Below, in pieces: positions 1-5,200 of a stretch of DNA of 10,041 nt (the first letter of the stretch is position 1; each line of letters opens with the position of its first letter). The stretch is from contig CABUUG010000062.1 in NCBI GenBank assembly GCA_902494605.1, positions 1-10,041 of the forward strand. Direction: 5' to 3'. Position numbers and translations under genes: made by a program. The notes under the pieces are model-generated. The model ran no database searches, had not been told where the DNA came from, and saw nothing but the letters and a program-made list of their open reading frames with translations. The DNA is from an uncultured Collinsella sp. GTDB lineage: Bacteria > Actinomycetota > Coriobacteriia > Coriobacteriales > Coriobacteriaceae.

Positions 1-32
1 AGGAGATCCGCGACCGCGTGCTGCATCTCTAA
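1..32 (+). CDS. nrdD: Anaerobic ribonucleoside-triphosphate reductase, C-terminal end (partial)
   Basis: Only the last nine codons are present, in the frame starting at base 3: they read EIRDRVLHL followed by TAA at 30-32. Class III (glycyl radical) ribonucleotide reductases end in a similar stretch; I recall E. coli NrdD ending with EEVKRRVKHL plus a few residues. The next gene on the same strand is nrdG, the usual partner. The call rests on this short tail plus context, so it is likely but not proven. The enzyme would reduce NTPs to dNTPs in the cytoplasm without oxygen, using a glycyl radical installed by NrdG. Confidence 0.6.
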   Translation, partial: EIRDRVLHL

Positions 33-43
33 TAACCATCCCA

Positions 44-181
44 GGCTGCCCCGTAGCGGGGGCCCGGGCCATTACTCGCTATTTCGGACAGTCCTGGCTC
101 ACGACGGCGGCGCCACAGGCGCCTCCTGTTCGTGCGGAACTCATATCGAGCAAAGATCCGGGGCCTCGCTACGGGGCAGCC
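44..181. ncRNA. Candidate structured RNA: long rod-like inverted repeat
   Basis: Bases 44-68 pair with 157-181 over 25 positions, with one G-G mismatch (62/163) and two G-U pairs (59/166 and 68/157). The outermost 15 pairs, 44-58 with 167-181, are perfect. Inside, 75-82 pairs with 143-150 in 7 of 8 positions. A third helix at 101-114/118-133 is closed by an ACA loop at 115-117, with small bulges and one mismatch. Together they make a 138-base extended rod. There is no U-tract, so it is not a simple terminator. It could be a structured RNA on either strand, a processing or 3'-end protection element of nrdD mRNA, or a small inverted-repeat mobile element; no target-site duplication is obvious. 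Pairings were worked out by eye. Confidence 0.4.
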
Positions 182-246
182 AAGTTAATGTAGCTGAGAT
201 GCAGCATGCGGTCTGCTCACTCCTCGAAGTTCTTAGCGGAAATAAT

Positions 247-290
247 TTGAGCTGCAGCTGCGATTTACTTGCGATGGCGGTTGAGCTGCA
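247..290. repeat. 10-bp direct repeat TTGAGCTGCA, two copies
   Basis: Identical copies of TTGAGCTGCA lie at 247-256 and 281-290, 34 bases apart start to start, about three helical turns. TGCGAT also occurs twice between them (259-264 and 271-275 region with one base offset). This spacing suits paired operator sites upstream of nrdG, but the sequence does not resemble the NrdR box that I know, and the second copy can also pair with 253-259. A binding site is only a guess. Confidence 0.25.
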
Positions 291-359
291 ACCCAGTTTT
301 TATTGGACCTCGAACCCTATGCTCGATGTTCGCTTCGTTCATTGAGTTACCCTTTGCAT

Positions 360-443
360 GAGGCCGGGGCATATCGTCCCGCCCGCAGTTTCGCAGGCCG
401 AAGGCCGAGAATGTTTGAGGACGGGATGATATGTCCCGGCCTC
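360..443 (+). promoter_or_regulatory. Long leader hairpin directly upstream of the nrdG ribosome binding site
   Basis: Bases 360-381 pair with 422-443 in all 22 positions, counting two G-U wobbles (369/434 and 376/427). The 40-base loop holds a smaller stem: TTC 390-392 with GAA 409-411, and GGCC 396-399 with GGCC 403-406 around a GAA loop. The 3' arm ends three bases before the nrdG Shine-Dalgarno AGGAG (446-450). The wobbles make the pairing better as plus-strand RNA than as DNA, which favours a transcribed cis element such as a translational control, processing or ligand-sensing leader. It does not itself cover the ribosome binding site. I do not recognise it as a known riboswitch class. 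Confidence 0.45.
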
Positions 444-458
444 CCAGGAGAGTTACCT

Positions 459-1040
459 ATGAACTACGCGAACATTAAGTATTTCGACATTGCTGATGGA
501 GAAGGCGTTCGTACTTCTCTGTTTGTGAGTGGGTGCCGTCGTGGGTGCAAGAATTGTTTTAACTCTGTCGCGTGGGACTTTGCTGCGGGCGAGCCCTTTG
601 ATCGCGCCGTCGAGGACAAGATTATCGAGAGCCTCGACCATCCCTTTAACGACGGTCTGACAATTTTGGGCGGCGAGCCCATGGAACCTGAGAACCAGGC
701 GGGACTCGTTGATTTTGTCGAGCGTGTTCGCGCGGCCTATCCATCGGGGTCGGGAAAGACCATTTGGTGCTTCACTGGCGACGTGCTCGAGGAGCTTATG
801 CCGGGTGGCCGTCATCATACCGAGGTGACGGACCGTATCCTAGCCTGCCTCGACATGTTGGTGGACGGCCCGTTCGTTCAGGACCTGTACGATATCACGC
901 TGCGCTTTAGGGGCTCGAGCAATCAGCGCGTGATTGATATGAATGCTACGCGCGCCCGTGCTGAGCGCGAGGGCGTTGCGCTTTGTGATGCGGTTGAACT
1001 TTGGCGGGACGATCCGGTCTATTCGACCCATACTATGTAG
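459..1040 (+). CDS. nrdG: Anaerobic ribonucleoside-triphosphate reductase activating protein
   Basis: A 193-residue radical SAM enzyme. In the cytoplasm, NrdG uses S-adenosylmethionine and a 4Fe-4S cluster to place the glycyl radical on NrdD. The cluster motif CxxxCxxC is visible as GCRRGCKNC with Cys26, Cys30 and Cys33. GGEP follows at 71-74, and the NrdG-type segment DGPFVQDLYD...FRGSSNQRVID spans about 136-160. Length fits the short NrdG type. I chose the ATG at 459 because AGGAG at 446-450 lies eight bases upstream and the protein then begins MNYANIKYFDIADGEGVRTS, as the family does. An in-frame TTG at 303 would add 52 unrelated residues encoded across a hairpin. The upstream neighbour appears to be nrdD, 426 bases away. 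Expression may depend on the leader hairpin at 360-443. Confidence 0.93.
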   Translation: MNYANIKYFDIADGEGVRTSLFVSGCRRGCKNCFNSVAWDFAAGEPFDRAVEDKIIESLDHPFNDGLTILGGEPMEPENQAGLVDFVERVRAAYPSGSGKTIWCFTGDVLEELMPGGRHHTEVTDRILACLDMLVDGPFVQDLYDITLRFRGSSNQRVIDMNATRARAEREGVALCDAVELWRDDPVYSTHTM

Positions 1041-1041
1041 C

Positions 1042-1072
1042 TTGCGGTCGATGCCGGAGGGCGTGGTACCAT
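1042..1072 (+). promoter_or_regulatory. Possible promoter for the folE gene set
   Basis: An extended -10-like element TGGTACCAT (1064-1072, hexamer TACCAT at 1067-1072) lies 34 bases before the folE start. A TTGCGG at 1042-1047 could be the -35, but the 19-base spacing is long. The 66-base gap after nrdG is otherwise empty. This would let folE, the HD gene and folB be transcribed apart from nrdG. Confidence 0.35.
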
Positions 1073-1106
1073 AGCGCGAACGCAAAATCGGAAAAGTGAG
1101 GCCCAG

Positions 1107-1664
1107 ATGGTCGATCAGGAAAAAGTCGAGGCCGCCATTAAGCTGCTGCTTGAGGGCATAGGCGAGGACCCAACTCGTGAGGGCCTGCTGGAGACCCCGG
1201 CGCGCGTTGCCCGTATGTATGGCGAGATTGCCGGCGGCATGGACCAGAGCGCCGAGGAGCACCTGTCCAAAACCTTTGCCGTCGCTTCGAACGATTTGGT
1301 TATCGAGCGCGACATTACGTTCTACTCGCTGTGCGAACATCATCTGCTGCCGTTTTACGGCAAGGCTACCATTGGCTATATCCCCAACGGCCGTGTCGCA
1401 GGGCTCTCTAAGCTTGCCCGCACGGTTGAGGTTTATGCCCGCCGTCTGCAGTTGCAGGAGCAGCTGTGTGCGCAGGTTGCCGACGCCCTCATGGATTATC
1501 TCGCTCCCCAGGGAGCGATTGTGCTCATGGAAGCTGAGCATATGTGCATGACCATGCGCGGCGTGCAAAAGCCCGGCACCAAGACCGTGACGCTCGCTCG
1601 CCGCGGCGTCTTTGAGACCGACCCCGCGCTCGAAGAGCGTTTCTTTAGGATGCTGGGCCGCTAA
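1107..1664 (+). CDS. folE: GTP cyclohydrolase I
   Basis: A 185-residue type I GTP cyclohydrolase, which turns GTP into 7,8-dihydroneopterin triphosphate plus formate, the first step of folate synthesis, in a cytoplasmic homodecamer. The catalytic zinc ligands are Cys76 and His79 in FYSLCEHHLLPF (72-83) and Cys147 in MCMTMRGVQKPG (146-157). The core segment GLSKLARTVEVYARRLQLQ runs from 99 to 117. Length is typical for bacterial FolE, and all key residues are present. The ATG at 1107 has GTGAGG at 1096-1101 upstream. The HD-domain gene starts two bases after the stop and folB follows, so the three form a likely folate operon. This is one of the safest calls in the window. Confidence 0.97.
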   Translation: MVDQEKVEAAIKLLLEGIGEDPTREGLLETPARVARMYGEIAGGMDQSAEEHLSKTFAVASNDLVIERDITFYSLCEHHLLPFYGKATIGYIPNGRVAGLSKLARTVEVYARRLQLQEQLCAQVADALMDYLAPQGAIVLMEAEHMCMTMRGVQKPGTKTVTLARRGVFETDPALEERFFRMLGR

Positions 1665-1666
1665 CC

Positions 1667-2248
1667 ATGAGGGTCGTCAACGACTTTACATCGAATACTG
1701 ATGAGGGAACGCCACGTCGCGGTTTTATGGCTTCGGGCCTGGCGCCTTTTGGTGCCATGCCTCGTATCGATTACATTTGTGCCAATGGCCTGTTCCGGCG
1801 CCACCTGGGCAACATTGCTCAGCTGGAATCGGGGCGCATCTTTTGCCGCCACGGTATTGACCATCTGCTCGATGTCGCCCGCATTATGTGGATCAAGAAT
1901 CTCGAGGAAGAGCTCGAGTTTGACCGCGAGGTCATTTACGCCACGGCACTTCTTCACGATATCGGCAAAGATGAACAGTACGAATCGGGTATATCCCATG
2001 ATGTTGCAAGCGAGCGCGTCGCTGATGCGATTCTCGCCGGCATGCCCGATGACGTGGCGTTTGAGCCGGCCGATGCCGCAGCCATTAAGACGGCCATACT
2101 GGGCCATCGAAAGCTGCGCGTGAACAGCCAACCGCTTGAGCGTCTGCTCTATGCAGCCGACAAAGCGTCGCGCGCCTGCTTTGCATGCCCCGCGCGCAAT
2201 GCTTGCAACTGGAGCGACGATAAAAAGAACCTGTCGATTCGCGTGTAG
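1667..2248 (+). CDS. HD-domain phosphohydrolase in the folate gene cluster
   Basis: A 193-residue HD-superfamily protein. Candidate metal ligands are His62 and His66 in FCRHGIDH, the HD pair His97-Asp98 in ALLHDIGKD, His111-Asp112, and Asp165 in YAADKASR. A cysteine cluster (Cys171, Cys174, Cys180) is followed by NWSDDKKNLSI; this Cys-rich tail recurs, as I recall, in HD proteins of anaerobes and may bind a further metal. The start at 1667 is two bases after folE, with no clear ribosome binding site, so translation is probably coupled; later ATGs at 1727 and 1757 are possible and would remove a poorly structured N-terminus. HD proteins usually cleave phosphate esters, often of nucleotides. 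Its place between folE and folB suggests action on dihydroneopterin triphosphate or monophosphate, but this is inference. Confidence 0.85.
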   Translation: MRVVNDFTSNTDEGTPRRGFMASGLAPFGAMPRIDYICANGLFRRHLGNIAQLESGRIFCRHGIDHLLDVARIMWIKNLEEELEFDREVIYATALLHDIGKDEQYESGISHDVASERVADAILAGMPDDVAFEPADAAAIKTAILGHRKLRVNSQPLERLLYAADKASRACFACPARNACNWSDDKKNLSIRV

Positions 2249-2291
2249 TTAGTTTGCGCGGTCGGGGTTCTAAACGAAGGAGACGATCGCG

Positions 2292-2777
2292 ATGAGTAAC
2301 AAAAAACTGCCCGAGAATACAACCAAGACTGAAGGCGCCGAGCTCGCCCGCCGTGGAAGGGGCGAAATATCCACCGCAACGGCGGTGCCCCACGTGAGCT
2401 ATGACGACCTTCGCCATGCCGATCGTATTGTCATTGACGGCCTTGAGGTTTTTGCCAACCATGGCGTGTATCCCGAGGAGAACGCGCTGGGTCAGAAGTT
2501 CATCGTTTCTCTGGTGCTCTATGCCGACCTGCGCGCGGCGGGGGAGCACGATAACCTGGACGCCTCGATTGACTATGGCTCGGTGTGCCACGATGTTGAT
2601 GGCTATCTGCGCGAGCATACGTTTAAACTCATCGAGGCGGCAGCCGAGGGGACAGCCCAGATGCTGCTGCGCCGCTATCCCTCGCTGCTTGGTGTGCGCA
2701 TAAAGCTCGATAAGCCGTGGGCTCCTGTTGGCCTGCCCCTGGCAAGTTGCGGTGTCGAGATCGAGCGCGTGCGCTAA
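2292..2777 (+). CDS. folB: Dihydroneopterin aldolase with N-terminal extension
   Basis: A 161-residue protein whose residues from about 44 onward form a full FolB domain. FolB converts 7,8-dihydroneopterin to 6-hydroxymethyl-7,8-dihydropterin and glycolaldehyde in the cytoplasm. Visible family signatures are DRIVIDGLEVFANHGVYPEE (44-63), NALGQKF (64-70), SIDYGSV (92-98) and KLDKPWAP (138-145). By comparison with Staphylococcus aureus DHNA, Glu63, Tyr95 and Lys141 match catalytic Glu22, Tyr54 and Lys100. FolB proteins are usually about 120 residues; the first 43 here are a polar, probably disordered extension. That start is nonetheless supported by AAGGAG at 2276-2281. It is the third gene after folE and the HD gene, 43 bases after the latter. 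No folP or folK follows: the next gene is convergent, six bases away. Confidence 0.94.
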   Translation: MSNKKLPENTTKTEGAELARRGRGEISTATAVPHVSYDDLRHADRIVIDGLEVFANHGVYPEENALGQKFIVSLVLYADLRAAGEHDNLDASIDYGSVCHDVDGYLREHTFKLIEAAAEGTAQMLLRRYPSLLGVRIKLDKPWAPVGLPLASCGVEIERVR

Positions 2778-2783
2778 CCGGTT

Positions 2784-3560
2784 CTAATACGTCTCTATGG
2801 GTGGCTGCTTGAGCCGCTGCGACAGAGCTCTATTGTTGGGGCAGTACGTGTCGAGCAGGGCGTGAAACCGCTGATTGTGGCTTGGCTCGAGCAAGTGGAC
2901 GAGCTCGTGGGCGACAACCATGTCGAGACACTCGATGGGATAGGCGGCGAGCTCGCGTGCGATGCGAATGGCTCCGGTCTTGGGCGTGCATGAGCCCCAA
3001 CGCGTTTTCATGCTGCGCACGGAAACGCGGGCCACGGTGACGCCCATTGCGATTTCGTACGCGTGCACGATGTCGCGTAGCGCTGCGGTGACCTCGGTCG
3101 TATAAAGCTGGCTGATGTGGGCTTGGAGCTCGTCGGACGTTAGGCCGTCGAGGATTGCGCGCCGCTTGGCCTGTGGGCCTTCGTCCGTTTCGTCGGTACC
3201 CATAAAACTTGCGAAGGTAGCCTGCTTGGGTCGCGGTGCGGGTGATGCAAAGTTGTGATCGAGTGCGTCCTGTACCGTGATGGGCTTGCCCCAAAGTGCA
3301 ATGATGGATGAGGGGCTGAGTGGCTCTCGCGCCGCCGCCTGACGTTGCTCGCGCTGGGCAAGTCGGCTGACAATCCAGGCGCTGTTGCGCTTCACAAATG
3401 CCTCGATGCGCTCGTGGCTGGCGCCGAGCGGTGCGCTGGCGTGGACCTCACCGCTTGATGTGACGCGTAGGTTGAAGTTTTTGACGCGCTTTTTGGTAAC
3501 GACGACGGAGATGGGCGTCCCATCTGGTCGGGATACAGAAATCGTAAACTGCTGCGTCAA
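2784..3560 (-). CDS. YgjP/DUF45-type metal-dependent hydrolase
   Basis: About 258 residues from the chosen start. The C-terminal region carries the YgjP-like (WLM/DUF45) signature: RWGSC in SMKTRWGSCTPKTG, then the zinc-protease-like motif HELVHLLEPSHNQRFHALL, where two His of HExxH plus a downstream His would bind zinc and Glu would be catalytic. A charged, variable stretch separates this from an N-terminal beta-rich part starting QQFTISVSRPDG. The substrate of this family is not established. The start is uncertain. I favour TTG at 3560, which has AAAGGA six bases upstream; ATG at 3593 and TTG at 3623 are also in frame, but they lie within or beside the hairpin at 3583-3618 and have no ribosome binding site. 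It follows the dipeptidase gene on the same strand. Confidence 0.85.
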   Translation of the reverse strand: MTQQFTISVSRPDGTPISVVVTKKRVKNFNLRVTSSGEVHASAPLGASHERIEAFVKRNSAWIVSRLAQREQRQAAAREPLSPSSIIALWGKPITVQDALDHNFASPAPRPKQATFASFMGTDETDEGPQAKRRAILDGLTSDELQAHISQLYTTEVTAALRDIVHAYEIAMGVTVARVSVRSMKTRWGSCTPKTGAIRIARELAAYPIECLDMVVAHELVHLLEPSHNQRFHALLDTYCPNNRALSQRLKQPPIETY

Positions 3561-3582
3561 AAGCGGTCCTTTGGATTGGGGA

Positions 3583-3618
3583 CGGGCCGGCATGTCGACC
3601 GTTCGGCATGCCGGCCCG
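3583..3618. repeat. 16-bp intergenic hairpin between dipeptidase and YgjP-like genes
   Basis: Bases 3583-3598 pair with 3603-3618 in all 16 positions, including one T-G pair (3595/3606), around a CCGT loop. It includes an 11-bp perfect inverted repeat (GGGCCGGCATG with CATGCCGGCCC). Neither strand shows a T-run after the stem, so it is not a standard intrinsic terminator. On the leftward transcript it lies after the dipeptidase stop and just before the AAAGGA of the next gene. It may stabilise or process the mRNA between the two cistrons. Confidence 0.55.
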
Positions 3619-3634
3619 CTCAAGGGATGTGAAA

Positions 3635-4648
3635 TTAATAACGCTCAAAGAAGGCAAGCGCGTTGTCGCTGCAGAGCTTCTGCATCACGGTCTTGCCAAA
3701 ATGCTTGGAAAGCATGTTCTGGAACTCGGGCATCTTGCTGGCATCGGAGAGGAAAGCAGGCACCGTGGCGCCGTCCCAGTCGCCGCCGAGCGCGATGACG
3801 TCCTCGCCGCCCAGGTCGAGCCAGTGCTCGATATGTGCCGCTAGCTGGTCGAAGGTGACGTCTGCGGCGGTCTCGTCGGTTGCATCGTTGGAAAGGAACT
3901 CGCTGCAGTAGTTGAGGCCGACGATGCCACCCATGTCGCGAATGGTGCGGAACTGGTCGTCGGTAAGGTTGCGTTTGACGCCGCAAACCGCACGGGAGTT
4001 GGAGTGGCTGGCGACGAAGGGGCGCGTGGCGTGGGCGACAACCTCGTCAAAGCACTCATCGTTGAGGTGGGAGACGTCGAGTACCATGCCGGCGTGCTCC
4101 ATCTGCGTAAGTGCCTCGATGCCGGCGGCGGTGAGGCCGGCGTGGGTATCGTGCCCGCTCGCGAGCGGTCCCTGCGCGTTCCAGCTGAGTGATGACATGA
4201 GTACGCCCAGGCTCTTGAGTACCTCGATCAGCGCGGGGTCCTCGGCAAAGAACGTGGCGTTTTCGATGGTGTGGATGCAGGCGACCTTGCCGTCTTTGAG
4301 CGCAGGGCGAATGTCAGCGGCGCTGCGTACGTTGACCATGCGGTCGTGGTTGAGCATTGCCTGGCCGCTCATGTGCGCCATGATCTGCGCCTGGAAGCGC
4401 GCGGCGTGGGCGGTGGGAATCTCGTCGGGGACAAACGTGGCGAAGCACTGTGCCCACGGCGTGTTGCCGATCTTTGCGAGCGAGATGGCGCAGGCGTTGC
4501 CCTCGATGAGGTCGAAATCTTGCGGATGTGTTTCGTCGCCGGGGAAATAACCGTCGGTGCCGGCGGTAAAGCGCAGGTCGAGATCGAGCGTGGCCCAGCC
4601 GATGCGGTCGGCGGTGTCGCAATGTAGGTCAAATACGGGATATGCCAT
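3635..4648 (-). CDS. Dipeptidase of the membrane (renal) dipeptidase family, M19
   Basis: A 337-residue member of peptidase family M19, a two-zinc enzyme that cleaves dipeptides. The ligands fit the family order: His9 and Asp11 in FDLHCD, bridging Glu129 in IHTIEN, His194 in DVSHLND, His215 in ASHSNS, and Asp290 in GGDWDG. No signal peptide or membrane segment is visible, so it is probably cytoplasmic, as are other bacterial M19 enzymes without leader sequences. The ATG at 4648 has GGAGG with a four-base gap upstream, and the protein then begins directly at MAYPVFDLHCD; an in-frame ATG ten codons earlier overlaps that ribosome binding site and is rejected. It is divergent from the slyD-like gene. 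The YgjP-like gene follows 74 bases downstream, so they may share a transcript. Confidence 0.93.
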   Translation of the reverse strand: MAYPVFDLHCDTADRIGWATLDLDLRFTAGTDGYFPGDETHPQDFDLIEGNACAISLAKIGNTPWAQCFATFVPDEIPTAHAARFQAQIMAHMSGQAMLNHDRMVNVRSAADIRPALKDGKVACIHTIENATFFAEDPALIEVLKSLGVLMSSLSWNAQGPLASGHDTHAGLTAAGIEALTQMEHAGMVLDVSHLNDECFDEVVAHATRPFVASHSNSRAVCGVKRNLTDDQFRTIRDMGGIVGLNYCSEFLSNDATDETAADVTFDQLAAHIEHWLDLGGEDVIALGGDWDGATVPAFLSDASKMPEFQNMLSKHFGKTVMQKLCSDNALAFFERY

Positions 4649-4689
4649 GGTTCCTCCGGATGCAGCGTTTCTTTGCAAACTGTCCTTGA

Positions 4690-4695
4690 ATTGTA
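4690..4695 (-). promoter_or_regulatory. Candidate -10 element for the dipeptidase gene
   Basis: On the minus strand TACAAT lies 42 bases upstream of the dipeptidase ATG and matches the sigma-70 -10 consensus in five of six bases. I see no good -35 at the right spacing. It sits only nine bases from the -10 proposed for the divergent slyD-like gene, so the two promoters would overlap. Confidence 0.35.
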
Positions 4696-4704
4696 TGACT
4701 AGGG

Positions 4705-4710
4705 TATAGT
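4705..4710 (+). promoter_or_regulatory. Candidate -10 element for the slyD-ureE gene pair
   Basis: TATAGT (five of six consensus bases) lies 58 bases before the slyD-like ATG. The nearest -35-like sequences are poor: TGTCCT at 4681-4686 has an 18-base spacer but little match, and TTGAAT at 4686-4691 is only 13 bases away. A purine start near 4716-4718 would leave a leader of about 50 bases containing the hairpin at 4728-4750. Confidence 0.35.
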
Positions 4711-4727
4711 TAGCGCCATATGTTCAC

Positions 4728-4750
4728 GGCGGCCCGCGTTGTGCGCCGCC
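4728..4750 (+). promoter_or_regulatory. GC-rich hairpin in the slyD leader
   Basis: GGCGGC at 4728-4733 pairs with GCCGCC at 4745-4750 around an 11-base loop. It ends nine bases before the GGAGG (4759-4763) of the slyD-like gene and would lie in its 5' untranslated leader. A six-pair GC stem could be chance in this GC-rich DNA. Confidence 0.25.
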
Positions 4751-4768
4751 CTTATCACGGAGGTTACC

Positions 4769-5197
4769 ATGTCCAACCAGGGCAAGAAGGTCAAGACCCA
4801 TTATCGCGGCACGCTCGACGACGGCACGCAGTTCGATAGCTCCTACGATCGCGGCGAGCCGCTGGAGTTCACCTGCGGCGCCGGTCAGATGATCAAGGGC
4901 TTCGACGCCGCCGTGGTCGACATGCAGGTGGGCGAGAAGAAGACCGTGCACATTCCTGCTGCCGATGCCTACGGCGAGCACAATCCCGAGATGGTTATTA
5001 CCTTCCCGGCCGAACAGGTTCCCAACATCGAGCAGATCGAGAAGGGCATGAAGCTCTTCCTGTCCACGCCGAGTGGCATGCCCGTCCCCGCCGTGGTCAT
5101 CGACGTAACGCCCGAGGCCGTGACGCTCGACGCCAACCACGAGTTGGCCGGCAAGGACCTCAACTTTGATATCGAGCTCGTCGAGGTCGAGGGCTAG
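4769..5197 (+). CDS. slyD: SlyD-like FKBP-type peptidyl-prolyl cis-trans isomerase
   Basis: A 142-residue FKBP of the SlyD type, a cytoplasmic prolyl isomerase and folding chaperone. The FKBP half opens with VKTHYRGTLDDGTQFDSSYD (8-27) and continues through GQMIKGFDAAVVDMQVGEKK (39-58) and IPAADAYGEHN (62-72). The insert-in-flap chaperone domain then runs from about 75 to 123, followed by the closing FKBP strand DANHELAGKDLNFDIELVEV (121-140). Unlike E. coli SlyD there is no His/Cys-rich metal-binding tail after position 140. The ATG at 4769 has GGAGG upstream; an earlier in-frame ATG at 4739 lies inside the leader hairpin. The UreE-like gene begins three bases after the stop, which suggests a joint role, possibly in nickel handling. 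Confidence 0.92.
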   Translation: MSNQGKKVKTHYRGTLDDGTQFDSSYDRGEPLEFTCGAGQMIKGFDAAVVDMQVGEKKTVHIPAADAYGEHNPEMVITFPAEQVPNIEQIEKGMKLFLSTPSGMPVPAVVIDVTPEAVTLDANHELAGKDLNFDIELVEVEG

Positions 5198-5200
5198 AGT

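Larger units (their letters stand above)
33..458. other. 426-base gene-free interval between nrdD and nrdG
   Basis: No convincing coding sequence lies here. An open frame does run through from a TTG at 303 into nrdG, but it crosses the second hairpin and lacks family similarity. The interval holds a rod-like inverted repeat at 44-181, a 10-bp direct repeat at 247-256 and 281-290, and a second long hairpin at 360-443 that ends three bases before the nrdG ribosome binding site. I see no good sigma-70-type promoter (weak candidate -10 TATGCT at 318-323) and no hairpin closely followed by a T-run. nrdD and nrdG are often only a few bases apart, so this spacing is unusual. Confidence 0.6.

Noticed and set aside
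253..301. Possible terminator: stem 253-259/284-290 followed by TTTTT at 297-301
   Set aside because: The stem has only seven pairs, a 24-base loop and six bases before the T-run, so it does not look like an intrinsic terminator.
303..458. In-frame upstream extension of nrdG from a TTG at 303 (52 extra residues)
   Set aside because: It has no ribosome binding site, crosses the leader hairpin and does not resemble NrdG N-termini. The ATG at 459 has a good site and gives the family's usual start.
840..1568. Long minus-strand open frame opposite nrdG and folE
   Set aside because: It overlaps two well-supported genes on the other strand, and its predicted protein shows no recognisable domain. 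Such antisense frames are common in GC-rich DNA.
3912..4550. Long plus-strand open frame opposite the dipeptidase gene
   Set aside because: The dipeptidase has all M19 ligands in the opposite frame; this frame is rich in Ser, Ala, Met and Trp with no domain pattern.
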